Below are positions 33,545 through 42,719 of a DNA stretch of 64,000 nt, in pieces. The translations under genes were made by a program, and so were the position numbers. Positions within the stretch are counted from its first letter, which is position 1. The number at the start of each line of letters is the position of its first letter. Below the pieces are notes generated by a model that saw nothing but the letters and a program-made list of their open reading frames with translations, searched no databases and was not told where the DNA came from. Origin of the DNA: Salinicola aestuarinus (GTDB lineage: Bacteria > Pseudomonadota > Gammaproteobacteria > Pseudomonadales > Halomonadaceae); assembly GCF_003206645.1 (NCBI RefSeq), contig NZ_PZJP01000017.1:145304-209303 (forward strand), read 5' to 3'.

Positions 33545-35020
33545 ATGGCTGCATCGATGAAATCCCAACAGGACGGCGTCGATCTCTATAACCAGTTCAT
33601 CGACGGTGAATGGACAACCGGCGGCGGTGAACCTCTGGACATACACAACCCTGCGACCGGCGACACCATCGCGCGAGTCTCTCTTGCCGACGAGGCGCTG
33701 GCCGACCGCGCCTTGAACGCCGCGCAGGCCGCATTTCCCGCGTGGTCGCGCAAGACAGCCGTCGAGCGTGCGAACCATCTCTACAAACTGGTGGATCTGA
33801 TTCAGGAAAACCGCGACCGACTGGCGCGCTTGATCACTACCGAGCAGGGCAAACCGCTCGGAGAGTCCGACGCCGATGTCGGCATGTGCTGCGACCTGAT
33901 CCGTTTCGCCGCGGAGAACACTCGCCGTCTCGAGGGCGACATCATCCCTGCCGACGACCTGGACGAGCAGATCTGGATCCAGAAGGTGCCCCACGGTGTG
34001 GTCGTTGGCATCACCGCGTGGAATTTTCCGGCGGCGCTGATCGGCCGCAAGCTCGGCCCGGCGCTCGCCGCGGGCAACACCATTGTGCTCAAGCCCTCCG
34101 AGGAGACGCCGCTCACCGCTCTCGAAATCGTCGAGCTGGCACGTCAAGCCGGGATCCCCAAGGGGGTGATCAACCTGGTCAATGGCCGCGGGCGGGATGT
34201 CGGCAATCATTTGATCCAGAGCCCCATCACGCAGCTGATTTCGATGACCGGTAGCGTGCGCGGTGGCCGCGAGATCAACAAGGCCGCCGCCGAGCACCTG
34301 AAGATCGTGCGCCTCGAGCTCGGCGGCAAGGCACCGTTCATCGTCATGGACGACGCCGACCTCGACCCGGCCGTCGATGCGGCGATCACCTCTCGCTTCA
34401 ACAATTGCGGCCAGATCTGCACCTGCAACGAGCGCATGTACGTCCAGGCCGGTATCTATGATCAGTTCCTGGAACGCTTCAAGCAGCGTGTCGAGGCCCT
34501 CAAGGTCGGCAATCCGCTCACCGACGAAGACGTCGACATGGGGCCAAAGATCAACGCCGACGAGCTCGACAAGATCCACGACATGGTCCAGCACGCGCAG
34601 CAGCAGGGAGCAGAGCTGCTGACCGGTGGCCACCGCCTGACCGGCGGCGAGTACGATGAGGGCAACTTCTATGCCCCGACGATACTCACCGGTGTCGATA
34701 ACGACATGGACATCATGAAGGAAGAGATCTTCGGCCCGGTGGCACCGATCATGAAAGTCGAGAGCTTCGAGCAGGCGATGACCTACGCCAATGCCTCGGA
34801 GTATGGGCTTTCCGCCTACGTCTTCACGCAGAACGTGAAACAGTTGATGGCGCTGACGCGAGAGCTCGACTTCGGCGAAATCTACGTCAATCGCGGCGGC
34901 GGCGAGTCGGTTCAGGGTTTCCACAAGGGCTATCGCAACAGCGGTCTCGGCGGCGAGGACGGCAAGTACGGGCTCGAAGCCTATGTGAAGAGCAAGACGA
35001 TGTACGTGCATCACGGCTGA
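33545..35020 (+). CDS. aldA: Aldehyde dehydrogenase, AldA-like (lactaldehyde/glycolaldehyde)
   Basis: 491-residue NAD-dependent aldehyde dehydrogenase. Catalytic Cys292 (NNCGQICTCNERM) and general base Glu258 (LELGGKAPF), cofactor string VVVGITAWNFPAALIGRKLGP, and the AldA-like end GEIYVNRGGGESVQGFH followed by GYRNSGLGGEDG. E. coli AldA oxidises L-lactaldehyde and glycolaldehyde; the substrate here is inferred from whole-length resemblance. ATG with AAGGAGG seven bases upstream. A strong terminator follows, then gldA; both act on small polyol-derived compounds. Confidence 0.88.
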   Translation: MAASMKSQQDGVDLYNQFIDGEWTTGGGEPLDIHNPATGDTIARVSLADEALADRALNAAQAAFPAWSRKTAVERANHLYKLVDLIQENRDRLARLITTEQGKPLGESDADVGMCCDLIRFAAENTRRLEGDIIPADDLDEQIWIQKVPHGVVVGITAWNFPAALIGRKLGPALAAGNTIVLKPSEETPLTALEIVELARQAGIPKGVINLVNGRGRDVGNHLIQSPITQLISMTGSVRGGREINKAAAEHLKIVRLELGGKAPFIVMDDADLDPAVDAAITSRFNNCGQICTCNERMYVQAGIYDQFLERFKQRVEALKVGNPLTDEDVDMGPKINADELDKIHDMVQHAQQQGAELLTGGHRLTGGEYDEGNFYAPTILTGVDNDMDIMKEEIFGPVAPIMKVESFEQAMTYANASEYGLSAYVFTQNVKQLMALTRELDFGEIYVNRGGGESVQGFHKGYRNSGLGGEDGKYGLEAYVKSKTMYVHHG

Positions 35021-35053
35021 TCTCGCCTACGCCCGATCTGGAAAATAGCCAAG

Positions 35054-35081
35054 GCCCGACGCCCTCGCGTCGGGCTTTTTT
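35054..35081 (+). terminator. Rho-independent terminator of aldA
   Basis: 9-bp perfect stem GCCCGACGC (35054-35062)/GCGTCGGGC (35067-35075), loop CCTC, then six T. It lies 33 bases after the aldA stop. Confidence 0.93.
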
Positions 35082-35210
35082 CATCGCTTCCCCTGGCAGA
35101 ACGCTTGGCCGGACCGGCCACCGGCGTCGAAACGTCGCATCCGAATCGATGGCTGTCGCCGGCGGTTGCCCTTCATAGTGAAGTCCTCCCCTCTCACAAG
35201 GAGTGTCACC

Positions 35211-36308
35211 ATGAGCCAGTTCATCTACGCCTCACCGCGCAAATACGTTCAGGGGGCGGGCGTACTCGACCAGCTCGGTCCTCAGGTGGCTGAACTCGGC
35301 GACAGCGCCTTTCTGATCGCCGACGATCGAGTCTGGAAGCTGATCGGCGATCGCACGAGCCGGACGATGGATAGCGCCGGCATTCGCTATCACCAGGCGC
35401 TTTTCAACGGGGAGTCCTCCAACAACGAGATCCAGCGGCTGGCCGATCAGGCCCGGGAGGCGGGATCACGGCTGGTCATCGGCCTCGGCGGCGGCAAGAC
35501 TCTGGACACCGCCAAGGCAGTCGCCGACGAACTCGATCAGCCCGTGGTGATCGTGCCGACGATCGCCTCCACCGATGCGCCGTGCAGTGCGCTCTCGGTC
35601 ATCTATACCGATGCCGGCGTCTTCGAGAGCTACCGCTTCTACAAGCGCAACCCTGACCTGGTGCTGGTCGATACGCTCGTCTGCGCCCGGGCACCGATCA
35701 GACTGTTTGCCTCCGGTATCGCCGATGGCCTCGCCACCTTCGTCGAGGCACAGGCGGTCAAACGCTCTCACGCCGAATCGATGGTCGGCGGCGCGCCGAC
35801 CATCGCCGGCATGGCGATTGCCGAAGCCTGCGAGACAACGCTGCTAACCTGGGGGCTGAGCGCCTGCGAAGCGGTCAAGCGCCAGGTCGTCACACCCGCC
35901 GTGGAAGCCGTGGTGGAGGCCAATACGTTGCTTTCCGGCCTGGGATTCGAGAACGCCGGACTCGCCGGCGCCCACGCCATTCACAACGGGTTTACCGCGA
36001 TCGACGGTGACATCCACCATCTCACCCACGGCGAGAAGGTCGCCTACGGCACGCTCACGCAGATGGTGCTGGAACAGCGATCGGACACCGAGATCGCCCG
36101 TTACGTGCGCTTCTATCGCGCCATCGGCATGCCGACGACGCTTGCCGAGATGCATCTCGAGACGGTCGAACGCGACCGGCTGGTTCGCATCGGAAAACTC
36201 GCCAATAGCGATGGCGACACGCTGAAGAATCTCGACCCGACCCTGACCGCCGAGGAGATCGCCGATGCGCTGGTCGCCGTGGATGCGCTGAGCCAAAGCC
36301 TCACCTGA
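35211..36308 (+). CDS. gldA: Glycerol dehydrogenase
   Basis: 365-residue zinc-dependent iron-type alcohol dehydrogenase of the GldA branch; interconverts glycerol and dihydroxyacetone (also 1,2-diols) with NAD. Signatures: FIYASPRKYVQGAGVLDQLG at the N-terminus, GLGGGKTLDTAKAVA (nucleotide site), VPTIASTDAPCSALSVIY, zinc ligand Asp172 in SGIADGLATFVEA, and GLAGAHAIHNGFT with HHLTHGEKVAYGTL supplying the histidine ligands. ATG at 35211 has AAGGAG eight bases upstream. A terminator separates it from aldA, so it has its own promoter in the 190-bp gap. Confidence 0.95.
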   Translation: MSQFIYASPRKYVQGAGVLDQLGPQVAELGDSAFLIADDRVWKLIGDRTSRTMDSAGIRYHQALFNGESSNNEIQRLADQAREAGSRLVIGLGGGKTLDTAKAVADELDQPVVIVPTIASTDAPCSALSVIYTDAGVFESYRFYKRNPDLVLVDTLVCARAPIRLFASGIADGLATFVEAQAVKRSHAESMVGGAPTIAGMAIAEACETTLLTWGLSACEAVKRQVVTPAVEAVVEANTLLSGLGFENAGLAGAHAIHNGFTAIDGDIHHLTHGEKVAYGTLTQMVLEQRSDTEIARYVRFYRAIGMPTTLAEMHLETVERDRLVRIGKLANSDGDTLKNLDPTLTAEEIADALVAVDALSQSLT

Positions 36309-36401
36309 GGTTTGCCCCGGCGGCCTTTTCACATCGACCGGCCGTTGCCGCCTCATCGCCGACGGAAACCGCCACGGGAGGCGCCTTCCTTGTTGTCCGA
36401 C

Positions 36402-36420
36402 GGGCCGCCAATGGCGGCCC
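36402..36420. terminator. Hairpin between convergent gldA and the MFS gene
   Basis: 8-bp perfect stem GGGCCGCC (36402-36409)/GGCGGCCC (36413-36420), loop AAT, placed three bases beyond the MFS-gene end between convergent genes. The T-tract is weak on both strands. Confidence 0.5.
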
Positions 36421-36423
36421 TTG

Positions 36424-37623
36424 TCAACGGCCAGTCAGCGAGGGCAGCAAGTGGGCTCGCCAACCCCAGACGATGAACCCACCGGCAACGACCATGACGA
36501 GAGCGACCGCCAGCAGGATCGAACCGGTCGCCATGCCCCCCGCCGTCGCGCTGACGATCAACCCGCCCAGCGGCTGGGTCAGGTTGTTGAGCATCATTAC
36601 CAGCCCGGTCGTCTTGCCGAAATCGTCCGCCGGGATGACCCGCCGGCGCAGGCTGCGAATCGACACACTGAACATCTTGTCGAAACCCATCACCAGCAAA
36701 AAGCCGAGCGCATAGAGAGACGAGAGCGTCGTCACGCTCGCCATCAGACCGCCCAACGCCATCGCCACGTAGGCCACCAGCCCCAACCGGTCCGGCGGTA
36801 TCAGCGACCTTGCGGTGAACAGCAACACCCCGACCGTGGCCAGCGCACCGCCCGCCTGCAACATGCCATAGTAGACCTCGCCGTGGTCCTGAACGCCTGT
36901 CACGACGGCGGGCGCCGTCGCCAGCAGCGTCCCCAGCAGCAGATTGACGGCCATTGCCAGTCCGATCGATGCCGGCAGCGCGGGGCTCGCACGGAGATGA
37001 CGAGCCGCGATCCGCAGCGCCCGATACCCGTTGGCGGCGTTAGCGCGTGGCACCGGCAGCACTGGCCTGACCACGCGCTGCCAACGCCAGACGGCGAGAT
37101 CGCTCGCCGCGAACCCGAGCGCGATCACCACTACCACGGTCTCCCACTCGAGTCGCGCCAGCAGCGACGCCGCCACCAGCGGGCCCAGTACCGTTCCCGC
37201 CTGATCGAACAGTTGCGCCTGCGAGATGAGTCGCTCGTAGCGAGCCGCACCGAAGGCCTGCACCAATAGCATTTCTCGTGCCATGACGCCCTGGGTCGAC
37301 AACACGCCGACCGACGCTGCCAGCCCGATCAACCACGCTACGTCGGGTAGCGCCAGATATCCCAGAATAGCGGCCACGCACGCTGCCAGGCGCCAGCGTT
37401 GACTCAACCTGAGTAGCCAATCGTTGCGATACCGATCGCAAAGCTGACCGCAGACGGGAAACGCCAGAAAACGCGGCAAGGTCTCGAAAAAGAACGCCAG
37501 ACCGGACCAGGCGACACTGCCGGTCAGCTGATAGATCACCAGCGGGACCAGAAATAGCAACATCTGATCCGAGAGGCGCGAGATCAGCAACGACGTGAAG
37601 AAATGAGCGTTCGATGACTTCAT
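36424..37623 (-). CDS. MFS transporter, EntS-like (MFS_3) family
   Basis: About 399 residues and 12 predicted membrane helices. The strings FFFETLPRFLAFPVCGQLCDRYRNDWLL (motif A region) and MAREMLLVQAFGAARYERLISQAQLFDQAGTVLGP resemble the MFS_3 (enterobactin-exporter-like) family; the substrate is unknown and no siderophore genes are nearby. ATG at 37623 chosen for a GGAGG site five bases upstream; an ATG ten codons earlier has no site. It lies 91 bp downstream of pepN, with a strong hairpin in between, so it is probably transcribed separately. Confidence 0.85.
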   Translation of the reverse strand: MKSSNAHFFTSLLISRLSDQMLLFLVPLVIYQLTGSVAWSGLAFFFETLPRFLAFPVCGQLCDRYRNDWLLRLSQRWRLAACVAAILGYLALPDVAWLIGLAASVGVLSTQGVMAREMLLVQAFGAARYERLISQAQLFDQAGTVLGPLVAASLLARLEWETVVVVIALGFAASDLAVWRWQRVVRPVLPVPRANAANGYRALRIAARHLRASPALPASIGLAMAVNLLLGTLLATAPAVVTGVQDHGEVYYGMLQAGGALATVGVLLFTARSLIPPDRLGLVAYVAMALGGLMASVTTLSSLYALGFLLVMGFDKMFSVSIRSLRRRVIPADDFGKTTGLVMMLNNLTQPLGGLIVSATAGGMATGSILLAVALVMVVAGGFIVWGWRAHLLPSLTGR

Positions 37624-37661
37624 CGCATCCTCCGATGCGTGACTCGCCGTCATTAACGTGA

Positions 37662-37688
37662 CGAAGCCGCTCGAGGTGAGCGGCTTCG
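37662..37688 (-). terminator. Terminator-like hairpin downstream of pepN
   Basis: 10-bp perfect stem CGAAGCCGCT (37662-37671)/AGCGGCTTCG (37679-37688) with a 7-base loop, 26 bases after the pepN stop. The T-tract on the minus strand is poor. Confidence 0.5.
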
Positions 37689-37714
37689 ATCGGCACGACT
37701 AGGATGCGGGATTA

Positions 37715-40366
37715 TCAGGCATCTGCCAGGGCCCGCTCGACCATCTCGTAGACATTGGGCGAGAGATCTTCAGCACGAATGCGCTCCAGCTCCGCCTTCA
37801 TCAACGCCTGACGCTGTTCGTCGAAGCGCTGCCAGCGGGTCAGCGGCGTGATGATACGCGCGGCGATTTCCGGATTGAGCCGGTTGAGCTCGATCACCAC
37901 ATCGGCCAGCAGCTTGTAGCCAGCGCCATCGAGCCGGTGAAAGTTGACCCGGTTCTGGGCAAAGGCACCGATCAGCGCGCGCACCTTGTTGGGGTTTTTC
38001 AGCGAGAACAAGGGATGCTGCATCAGAAACCGCACGCGCTCGAGCACGTCCGCCTGCGGGCGGGTGACCTGGATCGAGAACCACTGATCCATGACCAGCG
38101 GGTCGTGCGCCCACTTCTCGCCGAAGCGCTTGAGCGCCGGCTCGGCAAGCTCCGTCCGGTCGCTGTGCGCCAGCAGCGTCAGCGCGGCGCGAACGTCGGT
38201 CATGTTGCCGCCCTGCTCGAACTGGGTCTCGGCAAGCGCCGTCGCCTCATCGTCGGCAATGCTCATCAGGTAGGCAAGCGCTGTATTCTTGAGCTTGCGC
38301 TGCGCGATCTGCTCCGGGCTCGGCGCATAGGTTTCATCGCTCTGATTGTCGCGATAGACCTTGAGGAACGAGTCACGCAGCTGCCACGCCAGTGATTGCC
38401 GCACGAACTCGCGGGCGGCGTGGATCGCGTCCACGTCGACCACCGGCTGCTGCTCAGCGATATAAGCCTCCGACGGCAGTGTCAGCATTTCCGCCAGCAC
38501 GGCCTTGTCGTCGGTGGGCTCGCTGAGCAGGCTGCGGTAGGCATCGACGAGTCGCGCATCCATCACCTTCTCGACGCCATTGCGATGCGCAGCAATCAGG
38601 TCGTCGAGGGCCAGCAGGGTCAGTCGCTGGCCCGCATCCCAGCGGTTGAAGCCATCACTGTCGTGAGTCAGCAGGAACGCAAGCTCCTCGCGGGAGTACG
38701 GATAGCGAAGCTTCACCGGCGCGGAAAAACCGCGCAATAGTGACGGCACCGGGGCCTCTTCGACATCGCTGAACACGAACGTCTGCTCGGCGTCGCGCAA
38801 GTGGATCACCGCATCCTTGCCGAGCGTTTCACGCTCGCCATCCTCACCCTGAAGTTTGAGTGTGAGGTCGTGGCCGGACTTGGTGCCGACCAGTCCCAGC
38901 CGTACCGGAATGTGGAGCGCCAACTTCTCGCTCTGCCCCGGTGTGGCCGGTGTGCGCTGGGCCAGGCGCAGCCGGTACTCGCCCGTGGCGTAGTCGTATT
39001 CGCCGTGGGCGTCGATTTCCGGCGTCCCCGCCTGGGCGTACCAGCGCATGAACTGCGTCAGATCGAGCCCTGAGACCTCCGCCATGCAGTCGACGAAATC
39101 TTCGATGGTCACGGCCTGACCATCAAAGCGCGAGAAGTAGAGGTCGCTGCCGCGACGGAAATCCTCCCAGCCGAGCAGATGACGCAGCATGCGCACGACT
39201 TCCGCCCCCTTCTCGTAAATGGTCAGGGTGTAGAAGTTGGAGATCTCGATGTAGTGGTCAGGACGGATGGGATGCGCCGTCGGACCGGCATCCTCGGCAA
39301 ACTGCGCCGTGCGAAAGAACGACACGTCCTCGATGCGCTTGACCGGGGCCGAGTTCACGTCCGCCGAGAAGGTCTGGTCGCGAAAGACCGTGAAGCCCTC
39401 TTTCAGCGACAGCTGGAACCAGTCGCGGCAGGTCACCCGGTTACCCGACCAGTTGTGGAAATACTCGTGCGCGACGATTCCCTCGACGCGCTGGAACGCA
39501 GCGTCGGTGGCGGTCTGAGGGTGCGTCAGCACCGCCGACGAATTAAAGATGTTGAGCCCTTTGTTCTCCATCGCCCCCATGTTGAAGTCGTTGACGGCGA
39601 CGATCATGAAGCGGTCGAGGTCATATTCGCGGCCATAGGTCTGCTCGTCCCAAGCCATCGAGCGCTTCAGCGACGCCATCGCGTGCTCGGTCTTGTCCAG
39701 GTTCTCCGCCTCGACCCAGATCTGCAGCAGCACTTCCCGCCCGCTCGTCGTGGTGTAGTGGTCCTCGACCTTCTCCAGAGAACCGGCGACCAGCGCAAAC
39801 AGATAGCTCGGCTTGGGATGCGGATCTTCCCAGGTGACGAAGTGGCGCCCATTGGGAAGCTCCCCCCGCTCCACCGGGTTCCCGTTGGAGAGCAGCACCG
39901 GCAGCGACTCGGCATCGCCGATCACCGTGGTGGAGAACGTCGCCATCACGTCCGGACGGTCGGGATAAAAGGTAATGCGTCGGAACCCTTCCGGCTCGCA
40001 CTGCGTGCAGAACATGCCGTTGGAGCGATAGAGCCCTTCGAGAGCGGTATTGGCGTCCGGAGCGATTTCGACTTCGGTATCGAGTTGGAACTGCGCCGGT
40101 GCGCTCGCGACGCTGAGGCCGCTGTCACTCGTGACGTACTCGCCTGGCGCCAGCGTCTGCCCGTCGATGGCAATGTCGATCAGACGCAAGCCATCACCGT
40201 CGAGTTCCAGCGGAGCGTCGACAGCGGCATCGGGATGGCGCTCCATGCGCAGTCGCGCCTTGACCCGAGTCGCCGAGGGGTGAAGGTCAAACGTGAGCTC
40301 GGTGTGAGTCACACGAAAGGCCGGCGGCCGATAGTTCTCGAGGTAGGTCGCTTGCATTGCCGACAT
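37715..40366 (-). CDS. pepN: Aminopeptidase N
   Basis: 883-residue M1-family zinc aminopeptidase of the E. coli PepN type; cytoplasmic peptide turnover. Gly-Ala-Met-Glu-Asn exopeptidase motif in NMGAMENKGLNIFNSSAVL; zinc site HEYFH with His300, Glu301 and His304, followed by NWSGNRVTCRDWFQLSLKEG carrying the third ligand; catalytic Tyr region in IYEKGAEVVRML. ATG at 40366 chosen for AAGGAG seven bases upstream; it matches the family start (MQATYLENYRPPAF) to within three residues. The C-terminal helical domain is complete. Confidence 0.97.
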   Translation of the reverse strand: MSAMQATYLENYRPPAFRVTHTELTFDLHPSATRVKARLRMERHPDAAVDAPLELDGDGLRLIDIAIDGQTLAPGEYVTSDSGLSVASAPAQFQLDTEVEIAPDANTALEGLYRSNGMFCTQCEPEGFRRITFYPDRPDVMATFSTTVIGDAESLPVLLSNGNPVERGELPNGRHFVTWEDPHPKPSYLFALVAGSLEKVEDHYTTTSGREVLLQIWVEAENLDKTEHAMASLKRSMAWDEQTYGREYDLDRFMIVAVNDFNMGAMENKGLNIFNSSAVLTHPQTATDAAFQRVEGIVAHEYFHNWSGNRVTCRDWFQLSLKEGFTVFRDQTFSADVNSAPVKRIEDVSFFRTAQFAEDAGPTAHPIRPDHYIEISNFYTLTIYEKGAEVVRMLRHLLGWEDFRRGSDLYFSRFDGQAVTIEDFVDCMAEVSGLDLTQFMRWYAQAGTPEIDAHGEYDYATGEYRLRLAQRTPATPGQSEKLALHIPVRLGLVGTKSGHDLTLKLQGEDGERETLGKDAVIHLRDAEQTFVFSDVEEAPVPSLLRGFSAPVKLRYPYSREELAFLLTHDSDGFNRWDAGQRLTLLALDDLIAAHRNGVEKVMDARLVDAYRSLLSEPTDDKAVLAEMLTLPSEAYIAEQQPVVDVDAIHAAREFVRQSLAWQLRDSFLKVYRDNQSDETYAPSPEQIAQRKLKNTALAYLMSIADDEATALAETQFEQGGNMTDVRAALTLLAHSDRTELAEPALKRFGEKWAHDPLVMDQWFSIQVTRPQADVLERVRFLMQHPLFSLKNPNKVRALIGAFAQNRVNFHRLDGAGYKLLADVVIELNRLNPEIAARIITPLTRWQRFDEQRQALMKAELERIRAEDLSPNVYEMVERALADA

Positions 40367-40655
40367 GAAGACGCTCCTTGTGGGATGAGAGTCGAGCCCG
40401 GCAAAGGGGGTGCCGGAGCCGAGTACACTCGCCATTCTACCCGGCTGACGGGATCGATATCGAACCGGCGTGCGCTGACACCCTGTCTGCCTCAGCCACC
40501 GAAGCCGTCGAGGACCTTCATCTCGAGCTCAGGGGTGACGGTACCGGCGCCATTCAGCGGTGAAGGCCAGGGTGTCGGGCAGCATCGAAAGATTGGCGCA
40601 CGCGGCTTGCGCCCGAGGCCATGGAAAGGGGGGGCTGCTTCAGGCCTAGCGACCG

Positions 40656-41069
40656 TCAGCGGCGCTCGGCAGAGGACTCCTCGGGCCAGAGCTCGCGCAC
40701 GGGACAGCGCAGGCTGGGCAGTGGCCGGGTCACGATCCACACCGCCAGCAGCGACAGTCCGGCAATCAGCGCAAGCTTCAGTGCCAGAATGGAAACGGTC
40801 AAGGCGATGATCAGGCAGGAGACGGTCAGCATGCCGACCGCCATGATCTTCGCGTGCTTGGGGATGGCACGTTCGCGCTCCCAGGCCTGGATCGGCGGAC
40901 CGAAGCGCGGGTGGTTACGAATCCAGCTGGCAAACCGAGGCGAGCCACGCGAGGCGAGCCAGACCGCCGCCAGCATGAAGCAGGTCGTCGGCATGATCGG
41001 CAGGAACAGGCCGATGAACCCCAGGGCAAAGCTGATGGCCGCCAGTGTGACGTAAATGGCATTACGCAT
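40656..41069 (-). CDS. YbaN-family (DUF454) membrane protein
   Basis: 137 residues. DUF454 signature: ISFALGFIGLFLPIMPTTCF followed by MLAAVWLASRGSPRFASWI, then HPRFGPPIQAWERERAIPKHAK, and two further hydrophobic segments around 80-115. Inner-membrane protein of unknown function (E. coli YbaN). ATG at 41069 chosen because GGGAGG lies five bases upstream. The 289 bp between it and pepN holds no gene or clear signal. Confidence 0.88.
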   Translation of the reverse strand: MRNAIYVTLAAISFALGFIGLFLPIMPTTCFMLAAVWLASRGSPRFASWIRNHPRFGPPIQAWERERAIPKHAKIMAVGMLTVSCLIIALTVSILALKLALIAGLSLLAVWIVTRPLPSLRCPVRELWPEESSAERR

Positions 41070-41318
41070 GCCGACCTCCCTTAACCGGTACACCGCCCCG
41101 CCCAATCGCGTCTCGCGGTTCATTCAAAGAGTGTAAACCACCGTGAGGCGTGCGCTCCAATCGGGCCGGCGCCAGACCTGTCACAGCGACGTGCGAGAGA
41201 CCCCGAAACCCCGGAAGATTAACGCCCATCGGGAAAAGGTCCATTCGCCAGATGCCCGCTAGTGCCGCGCACGGCCAGGCGTAGACTTGTGCCCATTGCC
41301 CGACCGATGGAGTGCAAC

Positions 41319-42164
41319 ATGACACAACGCGAGACCCCACAACGCCAGACGACACAACGCGAGACCCCACAAAGCAAGGTGCTCTACCTCTCACACGGGT
41401 CGCCCGATCTCACGCTGAGCGATCACCCCGCTCGAGATTTTCTCCAGGCGCTGGGGCAGCGCCTGCCCAAACCGCGCGGCGCGCTGGTGATCTCGGCGCA
41501 CTTCGAGACTGCCGGACTGACGCTAGGCGTTGCGCCACAGCCGCGGACCTGGCACGACTTCCACGGTTTCCCCGACGCGCTCTACGCGCTGCAGTATCCA
41601 GCGCCGGGCCTGCCGGCCCTTGCTCGCGAGCTGGCAAACGACCTGGCCGCCGACGGGATCGACGCCCACATCGACCCCGACAGACCGCTGGATCACGGTA
41701 TCTGGTCGCCGCTGTCGCTGCTCTGGCCCGAGGCGGACGTACCGCTGATACCGGTCAGCGTGCCCATGCAGCTCGACAATGCCAGCCGCCTCGACATCGC
41801 CGACGCCCTCGGGCGCTGGGTCGACACCCACGAAATGATGCTGATCGGCTCGGGGGCGGCGACCCACAATCTGGGCGACCGCCACGCCCGACACGACGCG
41901 CCGGATGCGTGGGCAAAAGCCTTTCACGACTGGGTCATCGACGTCGCTGCCCACGGTGACCGCCAGACGCTCGCGCAGTGGGAGCAGACGGCCCCCAGAG
42001 CGCGGCATACCCACCCCACGCCGGAACACTTCCTGCCGCTCATGATGAGTGTCGGGGCCATGGCCGGCGCGCCGCTGACGACGCTTCACGAAAGCTTCAT
42101 GTATGGCAATCTCAGCATGCTGGCGCTTGGCAGCGATGCGCTGCTCGCCTCTCGCGCCGGCTAG
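41319..42164 (+). CDS. ygiD: YgiD-family extradiol dioxygenase (4,5-DOPA dioxygenase-like)
   Basis: 281-residue class III (LigB-type) dioxygenase of the YgiD/DODA branch. Metal-site strings: LYLSHGSPDL, ALVISAHFETAG, LDHGIWSPLSLLWP and LIGSGAATHNLGD with the following HxxxP region THPTPEHFLPL. E. coli YgiD converts L-DOPA to the betalain precursor 4,5-seco-DOPA in vitro; the natural substrate is unknown. ATG at 41319 with TGGAG upstream. The N-terminus has an unusual 30-bp tandem duplication, giving TQRETPQRQT followed by TQRETPQ, ahead of the conserved domain. Confidence 0.9.
   Translation: MTQRETPQRQTTQRETPQSKVLYLSHGSPDLTLSDHPARDFLQALGQRLPKPRGALVISAHFETAGLTLGVAPQPRTWHDFHGFPDALYALQYPAPGLPALARELANDLAADGIDAHIDPDRPLDHGIWSPLSLLWPEADVPLIPVSVPMQLDNASRLDIADALGRWVDTHEMMLIGSGAATHNLGDRHARHDAPDAWAKAFHDWVIDVAAHGDRQTLAQWEQTAPRARHTHPTPEHFLPLMMSVGAMAGAPLTTLHESFMYGNLSMLALGSDALLASRAG
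41321..41372. repeat. 30-bp-period direct repeat in the ygiD 5' end
   Basis: A 22-base identical string is present at 41321-41342 and again at 41351-41372 (starting GACACAACGCGAGACCCC in both), period exactly 30 bases, so the reading frame is kept and ten residues are partly duplicated. Confidence 0.9.
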
Positions 42165-42192
42165 CACGCCGCCGGGGTGACCAGAATGCCAA

Positions 42193-42678
42193 TCAGTCGC
42201 GAAAATTATTGTACTGCAGCGCCAGATCCGGTCCGGTCTCTCCCTTCAACAGCGCGATCGCCTGCTGCAGGTCATCGCGCTTCTTGCCGCTGACGCGGAC
42301 CTTGTCCCCCTGAATCGCCGCCTGCACCTTGAGCTTGGCATCCTTGAGCTGCTTGACGATCGCCTTGGCATCGGCCTGCTCCAGCCCCTGCTTGAGATTG
42401 ACCTGCTGGCGCGCCTTCACGCCAGCGGTCTGGGCGTCTTCGATCTCCATGCAGCGCGCATCGATACCGCGGCCGATCAGCTTGGCGCGCAGGACGTCCA
42501 GCATCTGCTGGAGCTGAAACTCGGCGTCCGCCTCGAGCGAGACGGTATCGCCTTCGAGCGCGAAGCTGGCATCGACGCCGCGGAAGTCAAAGCGGGTCTG
42601 AATCTCGCGGTTGGCCTGGTCGACGGCATTGGTCGCCTCGTGGCGGTCGAATTCGGAAACGATGTCGAAAGAGGGCAT
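42193..42678 (-). CDS. yajQ: YajQ-family nucleotide-binding protein
   Basis: 161 residues, the normal family length. The sequence starts MPSFDIVSEFDRHEATNAVDQANREI and has TRFDFRG, then QGDKVRVSGKKRDDLQQAIALL near the end: two RRM-like domains. YajQ proteins bind nucleotides, and homologues in Xanthomonas and Pseudomonas bind cyclic-di-GMP. ATG with GGAG upstream. Convergent with ygiD (28-bp gap) and 41 bp downstream of a GNAT gene on the same strand. Confidence 0.95.
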   Translation of the reverse strand: MPSFDIVSEFDRHEATNAVDQANREIQTRFDFRGVDASFALEGDTVSLEADAEFQLQQMLDVLRAKLIGRGIDARCMEIEDAQTAGVKARQQVNLKQGLEQADAKAIVKQLKDAKLKVQAAIQGDKVRVSGKKRDDLQQAIALLKGETGPDLALQYNNFRD

Positions 42679-42719
42679 TGCAGTTCTCCGGTCGCCCGCG
42701 CCGATGCGCGGGTGCTGTA

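Noticed and set aside
33491..35014. 507-codon minus-strand frame opposite aldA
   Set aside because: Shadow of a conserved aldehyde dehydrogenase gene; Leu/Val/Asp-rich reverse-complement composition and no family resemblance.
39179..40810. 543-codon plus-strand frame opposite pepN
   Set aside because: Antisense shadow; aminopeptidase N with an intact zinc site lies on the minus strand.
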